Assembly (NCBI RefSeq): GCF_003711105.1
Contig: NZ_CP023865.1
Span: forward strand, 6,555,001 to 6,619,000
From: Actinoplanes teichomyceticus ATCC 31121
GTDB taxonomy: Bacteria; Actinomycetota; Actinomycetes; Mycobacteriales; Micromonosporaceae
DNA length: 64,000 nucleotides
Reading direction: 5' to 3'
Part shown: positions 43,060 to 52,907 of the stretch, in pieces
Layout of the letters: each line of letters starts with the position of its first letter
Position numbering within the stretch: position 1 is the stretch's first letter
Notes under the pieces: generated by a model
What the model saw: the letters and a program-made list of their open reading frames with translations, nothing else
Databases searched by the model: none
Told to the model about the DNA's origin: nothing
Made by a program: the position numbers and the translations under genes

Positions 43060-45222
43060 TCAGGCGGCGTGCACCGGGCGGTGCACGCCGAGGTCCGGGT
43101 CCACCTGGTACATGCGGGCCTCGGCGATGTCGAAGTACATCCCGGCCAGCCGCAGCCGGCCGGCCGCCTCCGCGGCCTGCACCACCGGGTAGGTGCGCAG
43201 GTTGGCGAGCTGCTGCACCACGTTGTCGGTGCAGCAGCGCTCCTCGTCGTCCGGGTCGGTGAACCGCACCCCGGAGAGGGCGAGCCAGTCGCCGAGCGCC
43301 GAGCCGGGCTCGGCGGCCCCGGACATCAGGGCGCGGACCGCGCCGCAGCCGGAGTGGCCGCAGATGGTGATGGTGGTGACGCCGAGCACCTCGACCGCGT
43401 ACTCGATGGCGGCGCCGACCGAGGCGTCCGCGCCTCCCGGCGGCGCGGAGGCGGCCAGCGGCCGGGGCGTGCCGGCCGAGGCGTGCGGCGGCACCAGGTT
43501 GCCGACGTTGCGTACGCAGAACAGGTCGCCCGGCCCGCTGGCGGTGATCAGGTTGGGCACCAGCCGGGAGTCCGCGCAGGTGATGAAGAGCTGTTCCGGG
43601 CGCTGGCCGTCGCGGGCCAGCTCGGCCAGCTGCGGCCGGACCAGCGGGGCGACGTTGCGCTCGAACTCGGCGATACCGGCCGCCATCGCGTCCTGGCGCT
43701 CCTGGTCGGTGGCCTGCCAGCGCGACCACGAGCCGATCAGGCGTGGTGTGCTCTTGCTGCCGCCGAGCCGGCCGGAGGTGGCCCGGCTGAACCAGGAGTC
43801 GTGCACCTCGCGGATGCGTACCCGGCCACCGGTCTTGGTGTACGCGTCCCGCCAGTTGCGGATGGTCTCGAACGCCCCGTGGTCCAGGTAGTCCAGGTGC
43901 AGCTCGATGTCGACGTCGCCACCGGGCGGCACCGCGCCGAGCTCCCGGGTGAGCCGGGCCGACTCGATGAACGCCAGGGTGCCGGTGATGGTGACCAGCC
44001 ATTCGCCGGGCGCGCGCTGCACGGTGCGCATCTCACACCGGGTGAGCCGCCAGAGCACCAGCACCGCGGCGGTGGCCATGCCCAGCGCGACCCCGGTGAG
44101 CAGGTCGATGACGGCCACTCCGAGCGCCGTGACCGCATACGCCGCCAGCTCGCCGTGGCGCGCGTAGGTGCGGATCTGGGCCAGGCTGATCAGCCGCACC
44201 CCGACCACGATCAGCACCGCGGCCAGTACGGCCATCGGGATGGTCTCCAGCAGCCCGGCGCAGAGCAGCACGAACACCGCGATCCAGACGCCGTGCAGGA
44301 TCGCCGAGGCGCGGGTGCGCGCGCCGGCCGCGACGTTGGTCGAGCTGCGCACGATCACGCCGGTGACCGGCAGGCCACCGAGCAGGCCGGAGACGGTGTT
44401 CGCGGTGCCCTGGGCGACCAGCTCCCGGTTGAGCTGGGCGCGCGGGCCGTCGTGCATCCGGTCCACGGCCACCGCGGACAGCAGCGACTCCACGCTGGCG
44501 ACCAGGGCGATGGTGAACACCGCGACGGTGATCTGGTGCAGCGGCGCGTCCGGCCAGACCGGCGTGACGAGTTCGGCGAGCGGCTCGTCGGGCAGGTCCA
44601 CCCGGGTCACGTCGGCGCCGGTGAACCAGGCCAGCGCGGTCACCGTGACCACCGCCACCAGGGCGGCCGGCAGCAGCGAGATCTTCACGTAGCGGGGCCA
44701 GAGCAGCAGGATCGCGACGGTGAGCAGGCCGAGCAGGGTGGAGACGCCGTGGTGCTCGACGATCTGGCCGGGCAGCTCCCGCAGGTTCCGCCAGGCCGAG
44801 CTCTGTGGCGCGCCGCCGAGCAGCACGTGCACCTGACTCAGTGCGATGACCAGGCCGATACCGGCCAGCATGCCGTGCACGACGGCGGGTGAGAGGGCGA
44901 GCGCGGCGCGTCCCAGGCGGGACACACCGAGCAGGATTTGGACGACTCCGGCGACCGCCACGATCGCTGCGGTGCCGGCGAACCCGAAGTCCGCCACGGC
45001 ACCGGCCACGATCACGGTAAGTCCGGCGGCCGGTCCGCTGACCTGCAGCGGGGCGCCTCCGATGGCGCCCGCCACGATGCCACCGACAACGGCGGCGACC
45101 AACCCCGCCAGCAGCGGGGCCCCGGACGCCGCGGCGATGCCGAGCGACAGCGGGATGGCGATCAGGAACACGACGATGGACGCCGGCAAGTCCCGGCGCA
45201 ACAACTGCGTCAAGTAGGACAT
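43060..45222 (-). CDS. SulP-family anion transporter fused to beta-carbonic anhydrase
   Basis: 720 residues. The N-terminal about 395 form a SulP/SLC26 membrane domain (LPASIVVFLIAIPLSLGIAA, VSGPAAGLTVIVAGAVADFG, GTANTVSGLLGGLPVTGVIV). A STAS-like segment follows (about 400-475, WLVTITGTLAFIESARLTRE). From about 505 comes a beta-carbonic anhydrase with the zinc site complete: Cys549, Asp551 and Arg553 (ITCADSR), His623 and Cys626 (CGHSGCGA). The fusion suggests bicarbonate uptake coupled to CO2/bicarbonate interconversion at the inner membrane face. The ATG at 45222 follows an AT-rich promoter-side gap (45223-45375) with no other feature recognised. Confidence 0.93.
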   Translation of the reverse strand: MSYLTQLLRRDLPASIVVFLIAIPLSLGIAAASGAPLLAGLVAAVVGGIVAGAIGGAPLQVSGPAAGLTVIVAGAVADFGFAGTAAIVAVAGVVQILLGVSRLGRAALALSPAVVHGMLAGIGLVIALSQVHVLLGGAPQSSAWRNLRELPGQIVEHHGVSTLLGLLTVAILLLWPRYVKISLLPAALVAVVTVTALAWFTGADVTRVDLPDEPLAELVTPVWPDAPLHQITVAVFTIALVASVESLLSAVAVDRMHDGPRAQLNRELVAQGTANTVSGLLGGLPVTGVIVRSSTNVAAGARTRASAILHGVWIAVFVLLCAGLLETIPMAVLAAVLIVVGVRLISLAQIRTYARHGELAAYAVTALGVAVIDLLTGVALGMATAAVLVLWRLTRCEMRTVQRAPGEWLVTITGTLAFIESARLTRELGAVPPGGDVDIELHLDYLDHGAFETIRNWRDAYTKTGGRVRIREVHDSWFSRATSGRLGGSKSTPRLIGSWSRWQATDQERQDAMAAGIAEFERNVAPLVRPQLAELARDGQRPEQLFITCADSRLVPNLITASGPGDLFCVRNVGNLVPPHASAGTPRPLAASAPPGGADASVGAAIEYAVEVLGVTTITICGHSGCGAVRALMSGAAEPGSALGDWLALSGVRFTDPDDEERCCTDNVVQQLANLRTYPVVQAAEAAGRLRLAGMYFDIAEARMYQVDPDLGVHRPVHAA

Positions 45223-45375
45223 ACGCCCAAAATACCGAAATTTAGTTACTCAGTGATTATTAGACGCGCACTCTCAGGTAAAACACAGCAATCTCTACGG
45301 CCACTCTCTCAGCTCGCGGCCAACATCGCACACCGTGTGCGGCACCGGCACGAAAATGCTCCAGAAATGACGAAA

Positions 45376-45425
45376 GGGGTCGCGCAGCTCTTTCCCCGAA
45401 AATAGGGAAAAAGCCACGCGACCCC
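45376..45425 (-). terminator. Terminator-like long hairpin after the epimerase gene
   Basis: Outer arms ggggtcgcg (45376-45384) and cgcgacccc (45417-45425) pair perfectly. An inner stem (45387-45396 with 45405-45414) pairs with one mismatch. On the minus strand it starts 20 bp after the epimerase stop and ends in TTTCG. Confidence 0.7.
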
Positions 45426-45445
45426 GATGGGTCACCGACCGGCCG

Positions 45446-46516
45446 TCAGGCCTTCCAGACGTCCTTGTTCGATTCGTACATGTCGCGCAGGATCATCGGC
45501 ACGTCGTACGTCACCTTCCAGTCCGGGTAGTGCTCCTCGAACCGGGCGGTGCTGCTGATCCACCACTGGTGGTCGCCGGTCCGGTTCTCCGGCACGTACT
45601 CGGTGTCGGCGGGCCGGCCGGCGATCTCCGAGGCCAGCGCGAACGCCTCCAGCACGCTGCAGTTCGAGGTGCGGCCGCCGCCCATGTTGTACACCTCGGC
45701 GACGCGCGGCGCGGCGTGGAACGCCTCGAACGCCGCCACCAGGTCGTGCGAGTGGATCGCGTCGCGGACCTGCTTGCCCTGGTAGCCGAAGATCCGGTAC
45801 TTGCGCTGCTCCATCACGCAGCGCATCACGTACGCCAGGAACCCGTGCAGCTCGGCCGCCGAGTGACCGGGACCGGTCAGCGTGCCGCCGCGGAACACCG
45901 CGGTCGGCATGTCGAAGTAGCGGCCGTACTCCTGCACCATCACGTCGGCGGCGACCTTGCTGGCCCCGAAGATCGAGTGCAGGCTGCTGTCGATGGTCAT
46001 CGTCTCGTCGATGCCGCCGTACCACTTGTGGTCCTCCGGCAGCTCCCAGCGGGTCTCCTTCTCGACCAGCGGCAACGAGTTCGGCGTGTCGCCGTACACC
46101 TTGTTGGTCGAGGTGAAGATGAACGGCGCGTCGATCGCGTGCCGGCGGGTCGCCTCGAGCATGTTGATCGTGCCGACCGCGTTCACGTCGAAGTCGGTGA
46201 ACGGCTCGCGGGCCGCCCAGTCGTGGCTCGGCTGCGCGGCGGCGTGGATCACCAGGCCGATGTTCTTCCCCAGCTTGGCGAAGAGCGCGTCCAGCCCGTC
46301 CCGGTCCCGGATGTCCAGCGAGTGGTGGGTGTAGCGGCTGCCGATCTCCCTGGTCAGCCGCTCCAGGTTCCACTTGGTGGAGCCGTCGGCGCCGAAGAAG
46401 TAGCCCCGCATGTCGTTGTCGACACCGACCACGTCCATGCCGAGCGCGGCGAAGTGCCGGACCGACTCGGATCCGATCAGACCGGCCGAGCCGGTGATGA
46501 CGACGACGCTGCCCAT
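45446..46516 (-). CDS. NAD-dependent sugar-nucleotide epimerase (CDP-paratose 2-epimerase-like)
   Basis: 356 residues, extended SDR family. The NAD loop is [20 protein letters not shown] (TGSAGLIG); the SDR Tyr/Lys region shows [20 protein letters not shown], in which STNKVYGD is characteristic of RfbE-like 2-epimerases. [21 protein letters not shown] and the [20 protein letters not shown] end also fit that group. The ATG at 46516 has GGAGG about 6 bp upstream. No other CDP-sugar genes are near, so the sugar is uncertain; other nucleotide-sugar epimerases of this subfamily are possible. A strong hairpin follows the gene. Confidence 0.85.
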   Translation of the reverse strand: MGSVVVITGSAGLIGSESVRHFAALGMDVVGVDNDMRGYFFGADGSTKWNLERLTREIGSRYTHHSLDIRDRDGLDALFAKLGKNIGLVIHAAAQPSHDWAAREPFTDFDVNAVGTINMLEATRRHAIDAPFIFTSTNKVYGDTPNSLPLVEKETRWELPEDHKWYGGIDETMTIDSSLHSIFGASKVAADVMVQEYGRYFDMPTAVFRGGTLTGPGHSAAELHGFLAYVMRCVMEQRKYRIFGYQGKQVRDAIHSHDLVAAFEAFHAAPRVAEVYNMGGGRTSNCSVLEAFALASEIAGRPADTEYVPENRTGDHQWWISSTARFEEHYPDWKVTYDVPMILRDMYESNKDVWKA

Positions 46517-46714
46517 CAGGACCTCCGCGGGATGTGGGTGCCGACGCCCGAGGTTACCGGTAGGCCGGAAGTCCCGGAGCCACCGCCCGGGCTTCAACGA
46601 TCACCATGCTTGGCGAGAGCTCGAAATGGGCACGTCACAGATCTGCCACATCCGATGGGAAGGCTCCGGCGATACGCACGCTATGCCGGAACTAGTACAG
46701 CAGAGGCGGTCGTG

Positions 46715-49300
46715 ATGACGGAGTCCCTTCCGGCACTTGATCCCCCCATGTCCGAGACGGACGCTCTGACCCTGGGCGTGGAGGAGGAGCTCCACGTCGT
46801 CGACCTGGCCACCCGGGAGCTGGTCCCGCGGGCCCCCGAGGTGCTCGACCAGCTCGACCCGCAACACTTCTCGGCCGAGCTGCACCGCACCGTCGTGGAG
46901 ACGAACACCCCGGTCAGCGCCACCCTGGACGGCCTGCGCGAGGGCATCGCGGCCCGCCGCCGGGCGGCCATCGGCGTCGCCGAGTCGCTCGGGCTGGGCC
47001 TGGTCGCGGCGGGCACGGTGCCGCTGGTCGACCTGGACGCGCTGTCGGTCACCCCGACCAGCCGTTACCGCCGGATGCTGCACGAGTACCAGATGCTGGT
47101 CCGTGAGCAGCTGATCTGCGGTGCGCAGGTGCACGTCGGGGTGCCGGACGCCGACGAGGCGGTCGCGGTGGCCCAGCGCGTCACGCCGGCGCTGCCGGTG
47201 CTGCTGGCCCTCTCCACCAGCTCGCCGTACTGGATGGGCGAGGACTCCGGGTACGCCAGCGCCCGCTCCCTGGTCTGGACCCGCTGGCCGACCGCCGGCG
47301 ACAGCGGCGTGCTGCACTCCGCCCAGGAGCACGACATGCTGGTCAACGACCTGATCGCGTCCGGGACGATCAGCGACCCGAAGATGGTCTACTTCGACGT
47401 CCGGCCGTCCGCGCACGTGCCCACCGTGGAGCTGCGGGTCACCGACGCCTGCCCGGACGTGGACACCGTCGTGCTGCTCGCCGGGCTGTTCCGGGCCCTG
47501 GTCCGGCGCGCCCGGCTGGAGCACCGGGCCGGCCTTCCGCTGCCGGCCGCCCGGCCACCGCTGCACCGGGCGGCGATGTGGCGGGCGGCCCGCTCCGGTC
47601 TGGAGGGCGACCTGCTCGACCTGCCCCGCTCCCCGATCCCGGTGCCGGCCGCCGTCGCCGTCGAGCGCCTGGTCGGCGACCTGCGGCCGCATCTGGAGGC
47701 GCTGGGCGACTGGGAGCAGGTCTTCGACCTGTCCGCGCGGGCGCTCAGCCGGGGCAGTTCGGCGTCGCGGCAGCGGCGCGCGCTGGCCCGCCGCGGCCGG
47801 ATCGCCGACGTGGTCGATCTGCTGGTGACCGACACCCGGGGCGGCGCGACCGGGCCGCTGCGGGACGGGATGCTGGCGCCGGCCCGGCTCAGCCCGTACG
47901 CGGCCGCCGGGGACGAGGCCTTCCCGGGCGAGATCGCCGCGGAGTACGCCGGGATCGTGCCGGTGCTCACCGCGCTCGGCGCGACCGGGCTGCGGCAGCG
48001 CGAGGACGCCCGGGACGAGCAGCAGCGGGCCAACGGGGTGACGTTCAGCGTGGCCGGCGAGGCGGCCACCCGGCTGTTCCCGTTCGACCTGGTGCCCCGG
48101 GTGGTCCCGGCGGCCGACTGGAGCGCGTTGCGGGCCGGGCTGGCCCAGCGGGTCCGGGCCCTGAACGCGTTCCTCGCCGACGTCTACGACGACCGGCAGA
48201 TCGTGGCCGACGGGATCGTGCCGGGGTGGGTCGTCGACGGCTCCCCCGAGTTGCGGGCCAGCGGAGCGCTGGTCGGCGCGCCCGGGGTGCGCGCCCAGGT
48301 GGCCGGAGTGGACCTGGTCCGGGACGCGGACGGCCGGTGGTGCGTGCTGGAGGACAACCTGCGGGTGCCGTCCGGGATCGCCTACGCCATGCAGAACCGC
48401 CGCCTCACCGAGAGCATCCTGCCCGAGCTGCCCCGGCCCCGGAACCTGATCCCGGTCGAGGACACGCCGCGGCTGCTCCGGCAGGCGCTGCTGGCCGCGG
48501 CCGGCCCGGCCGCCGGCGACGACCCGGCGCTGGTCGTGCTCAGCCAGGGACCGGACGACTCGGCCTGGTTCGAGCACCGGATGCTGGCCGAGGCGATGGA
48601 CGTGCCGGTGGTGCGCAGCATCGAGCTGTTCGTCGACGACGGCCGGGTGTACCGGCTGCGCGACGGCAAGCGGTATCCGGTGGACGTGATCTACCTGCGG
48701 ATGGGCGAGGACAGTCTGGTGCACTCGCCCGGCGCGGACGGGATGCCGCTCGGGCCGAGCCTGGTCTCGGCGGTGCACGCGCGGACCGTCACGCTGGCCA
48801 ACGCGCTGGGCAACGGGATCGGCGACGACAAGGCGGTCTACGCGTACGTCCCCCGCATGATCGAGTACTACCTGGGCGAGAAACCGCTGCTGGCCGATGT
48901 GCCGACGTATCTGTGCGGGCTCGCCGACCAGCGCGCCGAGGTGCTGTCCCGGCTGGACGAACTGGTCTGCAAGCCGGTCGACGGGTACGGCGGGGACCGG
49001 ATCGTGATCGGCCCGCACGCGACCGCCGGCGAGCTGGACGCGCTGCGCCGGCAGATCCGTGCCGCTCCGCACCGCTGGGTGGCGCAGGAGCTGGTCCGGC
49101 TCTCCACCCACCCGGTCTTCGACGGCCACCAGTTCGCGCCCCGGCACGTGGACCTGCGCGCGTTCGTGTTCACCGGCGACCGCCCGGTGGTCGCGCCGGC
49201 CGCGCTGACCCGGGTGGCCCCGGCCGGCAGCATGATCGTCAATTCGTCGCGGGGCGGCGGCTCGAAGGACACCTGGTTGATCGCAGAGGGAGGCATGTGA
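46715..49300 (+). CDS. Carboxylate-amine ligase (GCS2/YbdK type) fused to circularly permuted type 2 ATP-grasp
   Basis: 861 residues. The N-terminal about 370 look like a GCS2-type glutamate-cysteine ligase relative (TLGVEEELHVVDLATRELVP, FSAELHRTVVETNTPVS, AQVHVGVPDADEAVAVAQRV, VPTVELRVTDACPDVDTV). The C-terminal about 470 form a circularly permuted ATP-grasp (GVTFSVAGEAATRLFPFDLV, RRFCVLE-like DNLRVPSGIAYAMQNRR, KPVDGYGGDRIVIGPHA, RHVDLRAFVFTGDRPVVAPA). Both join a carboxylate to an amine using ATP, so one protein could make two amide bonds. ATG at 46715 is used; ATG 46748 is possible. It is the first gene of an operon with the AsnO-type amidotransferase and an S9 peptidase. The 198-bp gap upstream shows no clear promoter. 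Confidence 0.87.
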   Translation: MTESLPALDPPMSETDALTLGVEEELHVVDLATRELVPRAPEVLDQLDPQHFSAELHRTVVETNTPVSATLDGLREGIAARRRAAIGVAESLGLGLVAAGTVPLVDLDALSVTPTSRYRRMLHEYQMLVREQLICGAQVHVGVPDADEAVAVAQRVTPALPVLLALSTSSPYWMGEDSGYASARSLVWTRWPTAGDSGVLHSAQEHDMLVNDLIASGTISDPKMVYFDVRPSAHVPTVELRVTDACPDVDTVVLLAGLFRALVRRARLEHRAGLPLPAARPPLHRAAMWRAARSGLEGDLLDLPRSPIPVPAAVAVERLVGDLRPHLEALGDWEQVFDLSARALSRGSSASRQRRALARRGRIADVVDLLVTDTRGGATGPLRDGMLAPARLSPYAAAGDEAFPGEIAAEYAGIVPVLTALGATGLRQREDARDEQQRANGVTFSVAGEAATRLFPFDLVPRVVPAADWSALRAGLAQRVRALNAFLADVYDDRQIVADGIVPGWVVDGSPELRASGALVGAPGVRAQVAGVDLVRDADGRWCVLEDNLRVPSGIAYAMQNRRLTESILPELPRPRNLIPVEDTPRLLRQALLAAAGPAAGDDPALVVLSQGPDDSAWFEHRMLAEAMDVPVVRSIELFVDDGRVYRLRDGKRYPVDVIYLRMGEDSLVHSPGADGMPLGPSLVSAVHARTVTLANALGNGIGDDKAVYAYVPRMIEYYLGEKPLLADVPTYLCGLADQRAEVLSRLDELVCKPVDGYGGDRIVIGPHATAGELDALRRQIRAAPHRWVAQELVRLSTHPVFDGHQFAPRHVDLRAFVFTGDRPVVAPAALTRVAPAGSMIVNSSRGGGSKDTWLIAEGGM

Positions 49301-51072
49301 TGTGTGGCATCGCCGGTGAGATCCGGTACGGCGAGCGGCCCGCGGACGCCGAGGCGGTCCGCCGGATGCTGCCCTGCCTGCAGTCGCGGGGCCCGGACGG
49401 GGAGGGGCTGTGGGAACACGGGCGGCTGGCCTTCGGGCACCGCCGTCTGCGGATCATCGACCTGAGCGACAACGGCCGCCAGCCGATGACCGACGACGAG
49501 CTCGGCCTGACCGTGGTCTTCAACGGCTGCGTCTACAACTACCGGCAGCTGCGCGAGGAGTTGCAGGGGCACGGCTACCGGTTCTTCTCCACCTCGGACA
49601 CCGAGGTGATCCTGAAGGCGTACCACCGGTGGGGCGCGGACTGTGTCTCCCGCCTGTTCGGGATGTTCGCCTTCGCGGTGGCCGAGCACGCCAGCGGGAC
49701 GGTCACCCTGGCCCGCGACCGGCTCGGGATCAAGCCGATGTACCTGGCCGAGGCGCCGGGGCGGCTGCGGTTCGCCTCGACGCTGCCGGCGCTACTGGCC
49801 GCCGGCGGAGTGGAGACCACGATCGACAAGGTGGCGTTGCAGCACTACATGACGTTCCACTCGGTGGTGCCGGCGCCGCGGACGATCCTCTCCGGGATCC
49901 GCAAGCTGCCGCCCGCCACGGTCCGGGTGATCAAGGCGGACGGCACGGCCTCGGAGCGCGTCTACTGGACCGCGTCGTTCGAACGGACCCGCGAGATGGG
50001 CCGCGACGAGTGGGCGCACGCGGTGCGGGAGAAACTCGACCTCGCCGTGCAGCGGCGGATGGTCGCCGACGTGCCGGTGGGCGTGCTGCTCTCCGGCGGG
50101 CTCGACTCCAGCCTCATCGTGGCGCTGCTGGCGCGGCGGGGCCAGCCCGGGCTGACCACGTTCAGCATCGGGTTCGAGCCGGCCGGCGGCGAGAGCGGTG
50201 ACGAGTTCGTCTACTCGGACCTGATCGCCAAGCGGTTCGGCACCGAGCACCACCAGATCCGGATCGGACACGACCGGTTCCTGCCGGCCGTGGACCGTAC
50301 CGTCGCGGCGATGAGCGAGCCGATGGTCAGCCACGACTGCATCGCGTTCCACCTGCTCAGTGAGGACGTGGCGAAGCATGTCAAGGTCGTACAATCTGGC
50401 CAGGGCGCGGACGAGATCTTCGCCGGTTACAGCTGGTATCCACCCCTCGCCGGCGTGCCCCGGGAGCAGGCCGTCGAGGCGTACGCGAAGGAGTTCTTCG
50501 ACCGGTCGCACGCGGCCCTCGCCGGGCAGCTCAACCCGGCCTGGCACCTGGACCGCGACGAGGCCCTCCAGTTCGTGGCGGACAGTTTCGGTCGTCCCGG
50601 CGCGACCACCGCGGTCGATGCGGCGCTGCGGCTCGACTCGCAGGTGATGCTGGTCGACGATCCGGTCAAACGGGTGGACAACATGACTATGGCGTGGGGG
50701 CTGGAGGCGCGCGTACCCTTCCTCGATCACGAACTGGTGGAGCTCGCCGCGGCCTGCCCGCCCGAGCTGAAACTCGCCTCGGACGGCAAGGGGGTGCTCA
50801 AGGACGCGGCGCGCGGTCTGGTGCCGGACGAGGTGATCGACCGCACCAAGGGCTACTTCCCGGTGCCGGGCATCCGGCACCTGCAGGGCCCGATGCTGGC
50901 GAAGGTCCGCGACGCGCTGCACGCGCCGGCGGCCCGCGACCGCGGGCTGTTCCGGCCGGAGTACGTCGAGGCGCTGCTCGCCGACCCGAACACCCCGCGC
51001 ACCACGCTCGGGGCCAACCAGCTGTGGCAGCTCGCGCTGCTGGAGATGTGGTTGCAGGACAAACAGATCTAG
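49300..51072 (+). CDS. AsnO-type amidotransferase (N-acetylglutaminylglutamine amidotransferase family)
   Basis: 590 residues, the family's usual length. Cys2, exposed after Met removal, is the glutaminase nucleophile (MCGIAGEIRYGERPADAEAV), with RGPDGEG and VVFNGCVYNYRQLREELQ in the same domain. The synthetase half has the PP-loop VLLSGGLDSSLIVALL (about 263-278), DEFVYSDLIAKRFGTEHHQI and VVQSGQGADEIFAGYSWYPP, the last typical of the NAGGN subfamily rather than plain asparagine synthetase. It would amidate a C-terminal carboxylate using glutamine and ATP. The ATG shares its first base with the ligase stop (TGATG), so the two are coupled. Confidence 0.9.
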   Translation: MCGIAGEIRYGERPADAEAVRRMLPCLQSRGPDGEGLWEHGRLAFGHRRLRIIDLSDNGRQPMTDDELGLTVVFNGCVYNYRQLREELQGHGYRFFSTSDTEVILKAYHRWGADCVSRLFGMFAFAVAEHASGTVTLARDRLGIKPMYLAEAPGRLRFASTLPALLAAGGVETTIDKVALQHYMTFHSVVPAPRTILSGIRKLPPATVRVIKADGTASERVYWTASFERTREMGRDEWAHAVREKLDLAVQRRMVADVPVGVLLSGGLDSSLIVALLARRGQPGLTTFSIGFEPAGGESGDEFVYSDLIAKRFGTEHHQIRIGHDRFLPAVDRTVAAMSEPMVSHDCIAFHLLSEDVAKHVKVVQSGQGADEIFAGYSWYPPLAGVPREQAVEAYAKEFFDRSHAALAGQLNPAWHLDRDEALQFVADSFGRPGATTAVDAALRLDSQVMLVDDPVKRVDNMTMAWGLEARVPFLDHELVELAAACPPELKLASDGKGVLKDAARGLVPDEVIDRTKGYFPVPGIRHLQGPMLAKVRDALHAPAARDRGLFRPEYVEALLADPNTPRTTLGANQLWQLALLEMWLQDKQI

Positions 51073-51081
51073 GGGGACGTC

Positions 51082-52860
51082 GTGACCGGTCAGTTCAGGC
51101 GCGCCGACGTGACCGTACTGCCGGCCTTCCGCCCGCGGGCCGCCGACCTGGCGTCGGAGATCGCCGGGAACTGGTCACCGGCGCTGTCGCCGGACGGGCG
51201 GCACGCGGCGTACGTCTCCGACCGCGGCGGGATCCCGGCCGTGTGGGTGCAGCCGATCGGCAGCGAGCTGGCCTTCCAGATCCCCTTCGAGCACCCGGTG
51301 TCCGAGGTGGCCTGGTCCTCCGGCGGTGGCTGGCTGGCCTGCCAGGTCGCTCCGGGCGGCGCGCCCCGGCACGAGGTGTGGCTGGTGCGGCCGGACGGCT
51401 CCGACCCGCACCAGGTGGGCGGGTTCGGCGCGGACACCGCCGACAACATGCGCTGGCTGCCCGGATGGCCGGTGCTCGCCCTCACCGAGAACCTGACCAC
51501 CGCGGTGCTCGTCGACGTGGTGGCCGGGACCCGGACGGTGGTCGTCGAGGACGAGCTGGTCGCGCTCTGCGACGTGGACCCGTCCGGGCGCGCCGCGCTG
51601 CTGCGCTACGGCCCGCGCGGCGCGCGGCGCATCGTGCTGCGCGACCTGGCCGCCGGCACCGAGACCACGATCGCCCGGGGCGAGCAGGCGGTCTTCAGCC
51701 CGGGCGGCGGCTGCGTGTACGCGCGCAGCGAGGACGGCGAGTTCCCGGCCCTGATCCGGGTCGCCGGCGGCGCGACCGAGGTGCTGGCGTCCGGACCCGC
51801 CGAGGTGGAGTCGTTCGCGGTGACCGCGGACGGGCGGACCGCCGCGGTGCTGTGGAACGTCCGGGGCGGGGAGTCCGCCCTGGAGCTGCTCGACCTCGAC
51901 CATGCCGCGCCGTCCGCCGGGCGGTCGGTCACCGTGCCGCTGCCCGGGACCGTGATCTCCGGACTGAGCTGGAGCTTCGACGGGTCCACACTGGCCTTCA
52001 CCGCGGAGGGGCCGGGCCAGCCGCACGGGGTCTGGGCCTGCGACCGGGACGGCTCCGGGCTACGGGCGATCTCCGCCGAGCCGGCCGCGGCCGACGCGGT
52101 GCACCCGAGCCTGGAGAAGATCACCGCGCACGACGGGCTCACCCTGACCGGGTGGCTGTTCAGCCCGCCCGGCGACGGTCCGCACCCGACGGTGGTCTGG
52201 CTGCACGGCGGGCCGGAGGCGCAGGAACGCCCGGGGCACGGGCCGCTGTTCCAGACGCTGGTGCGGCACGGGATCGCGGTCCTCGCGCCGAACGTACGCG
52301 GGTCGTCCGGGTTCGGCCGCACGTTCGTGAACGCGGACAACGGCGCGCTGCGGTACGCCGCGATCGAGGACGTCCGCTCCTGCGTGCGGTACCTGCGAGA
52401 GGCCGGGATCGCCGGGCGCGTCGGTGTGATGGGCCGCTCCTACGGGGGCTATCTGACGCTGGCGGCGCTGTGCGCGTACCCGGAGCTGTTCGACGTCGGC
52501 ATCGACGTCTGCGGCATGTCGAACTTCGCGACCTTCTACGAGCACACCGAACCGTGGATCGCGGCCGCCGCGATCAGCAAGTACGGCGACCCGGAGAAGG
52601 ACGCGGAGCTGCTGCGCGACCTGTCGCCGATCCACCGGATCGACCGGCTACGGGCGCCGCTGATGGTGGTGCACGGCGAGAACGACAGCAACGTGCCGGT
52701 GATCGAGGCGGAGCAGGTGGTGGCCGCGCTGGCCGCGCGCGGCGTCGGGCACCGGTACCTGCTGTTCCCCGGCGAGGGGCACGAGCTGCTGCACCGCTCG
52801 TCGCGGGCCACGTACCTGCGGGAGACGACCGCCTGGCTCACCACCCACCTGCGCTCCTGA
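51082..52860 (+). CDS. S9-family prolyl oligopeptidase-like peptidase
   Basis: 592 residues without a signal peptide. The N-terminal about 340 form a beta-propeller (NWSPALSPDGRHAAYVSDRG, EVAWSSGGGWLACQVAPGG, GLSWSFDGSTLAFTAEGPGQ). The C-terminal alpha/beta hydrolase carries the triad Ser453 (GRSYGGYLTLAALC), Asp535 (HGENDSNVPV) and His567 (GEGHELLHRS). The propeller restricts access to short peptides. GTG start at 51082, 9 bp after the amidotransferase stop. In the operon it could trim, mature or recycle the small amidated peptide made by the first two genes (inference). Confidence 0.92.
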   Translation: MTGQFRRADVTVLPAFRPRAADLASEIAGNWSPALSPDGRHAAYVSDRGGIPAVWVQPIGSELAFQIPFEHPVSEVAWSSGGGWLACQVAPGGAPRHEVWLVRPDGSDPHQVGGFGADTADNMRWLPGWPVLALTENLTTAVLVDVVAGTRTVVVEDELVALCDVDPSGRAALLRYGPRGARRIVLRDLAAGTETTIARGEQAVFSPGGGCVYARSEDGEFPALIRVAGGATEVLASGPAEVESFAVTADGRTAAVLWNVRGGESALELLDLDHAAPSAGRSVTVPLPGTVISGLSWSFDGSTLAFTAEGPGQPHGVWACDRDGSGLRAISAEPAAADAVHPSLEKITAHDGLTLTGWLFSPPGDGPHPTVVWLHGGPEAQERPGHGPLFQTLVRHGIAVLAPNVRGSSGFGRTFVNADNGALRYAAIEDVRSCVRYLREAGIAGRVGVMGRSYGGYLTLAALCAYPELFDVGIDVCGMSNFATFYEHTEPWIAAAAISKYGDPEKDAELLRDLSPIHRIDRLRAPLMVVHGENDSNVPVIEAEQVVAALAARGVGHRYLLFPGEGHELLHRSSRATYLRETTAWLTTHLRS

Positions 52861-52907
52861 CCGCCACCGCCTCACCGGAGTCCGAGCACCAGCACGCCGC
52901 CACCGCC

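Noticed and set aside
45530..46714. N-terminal extension of the ligase fusion gene upstream of 46715
   Set aside because: The in-frame codons lie antisense to the epimerase gene and read as shadow sequence; the GCS2 fold starts after 46715.
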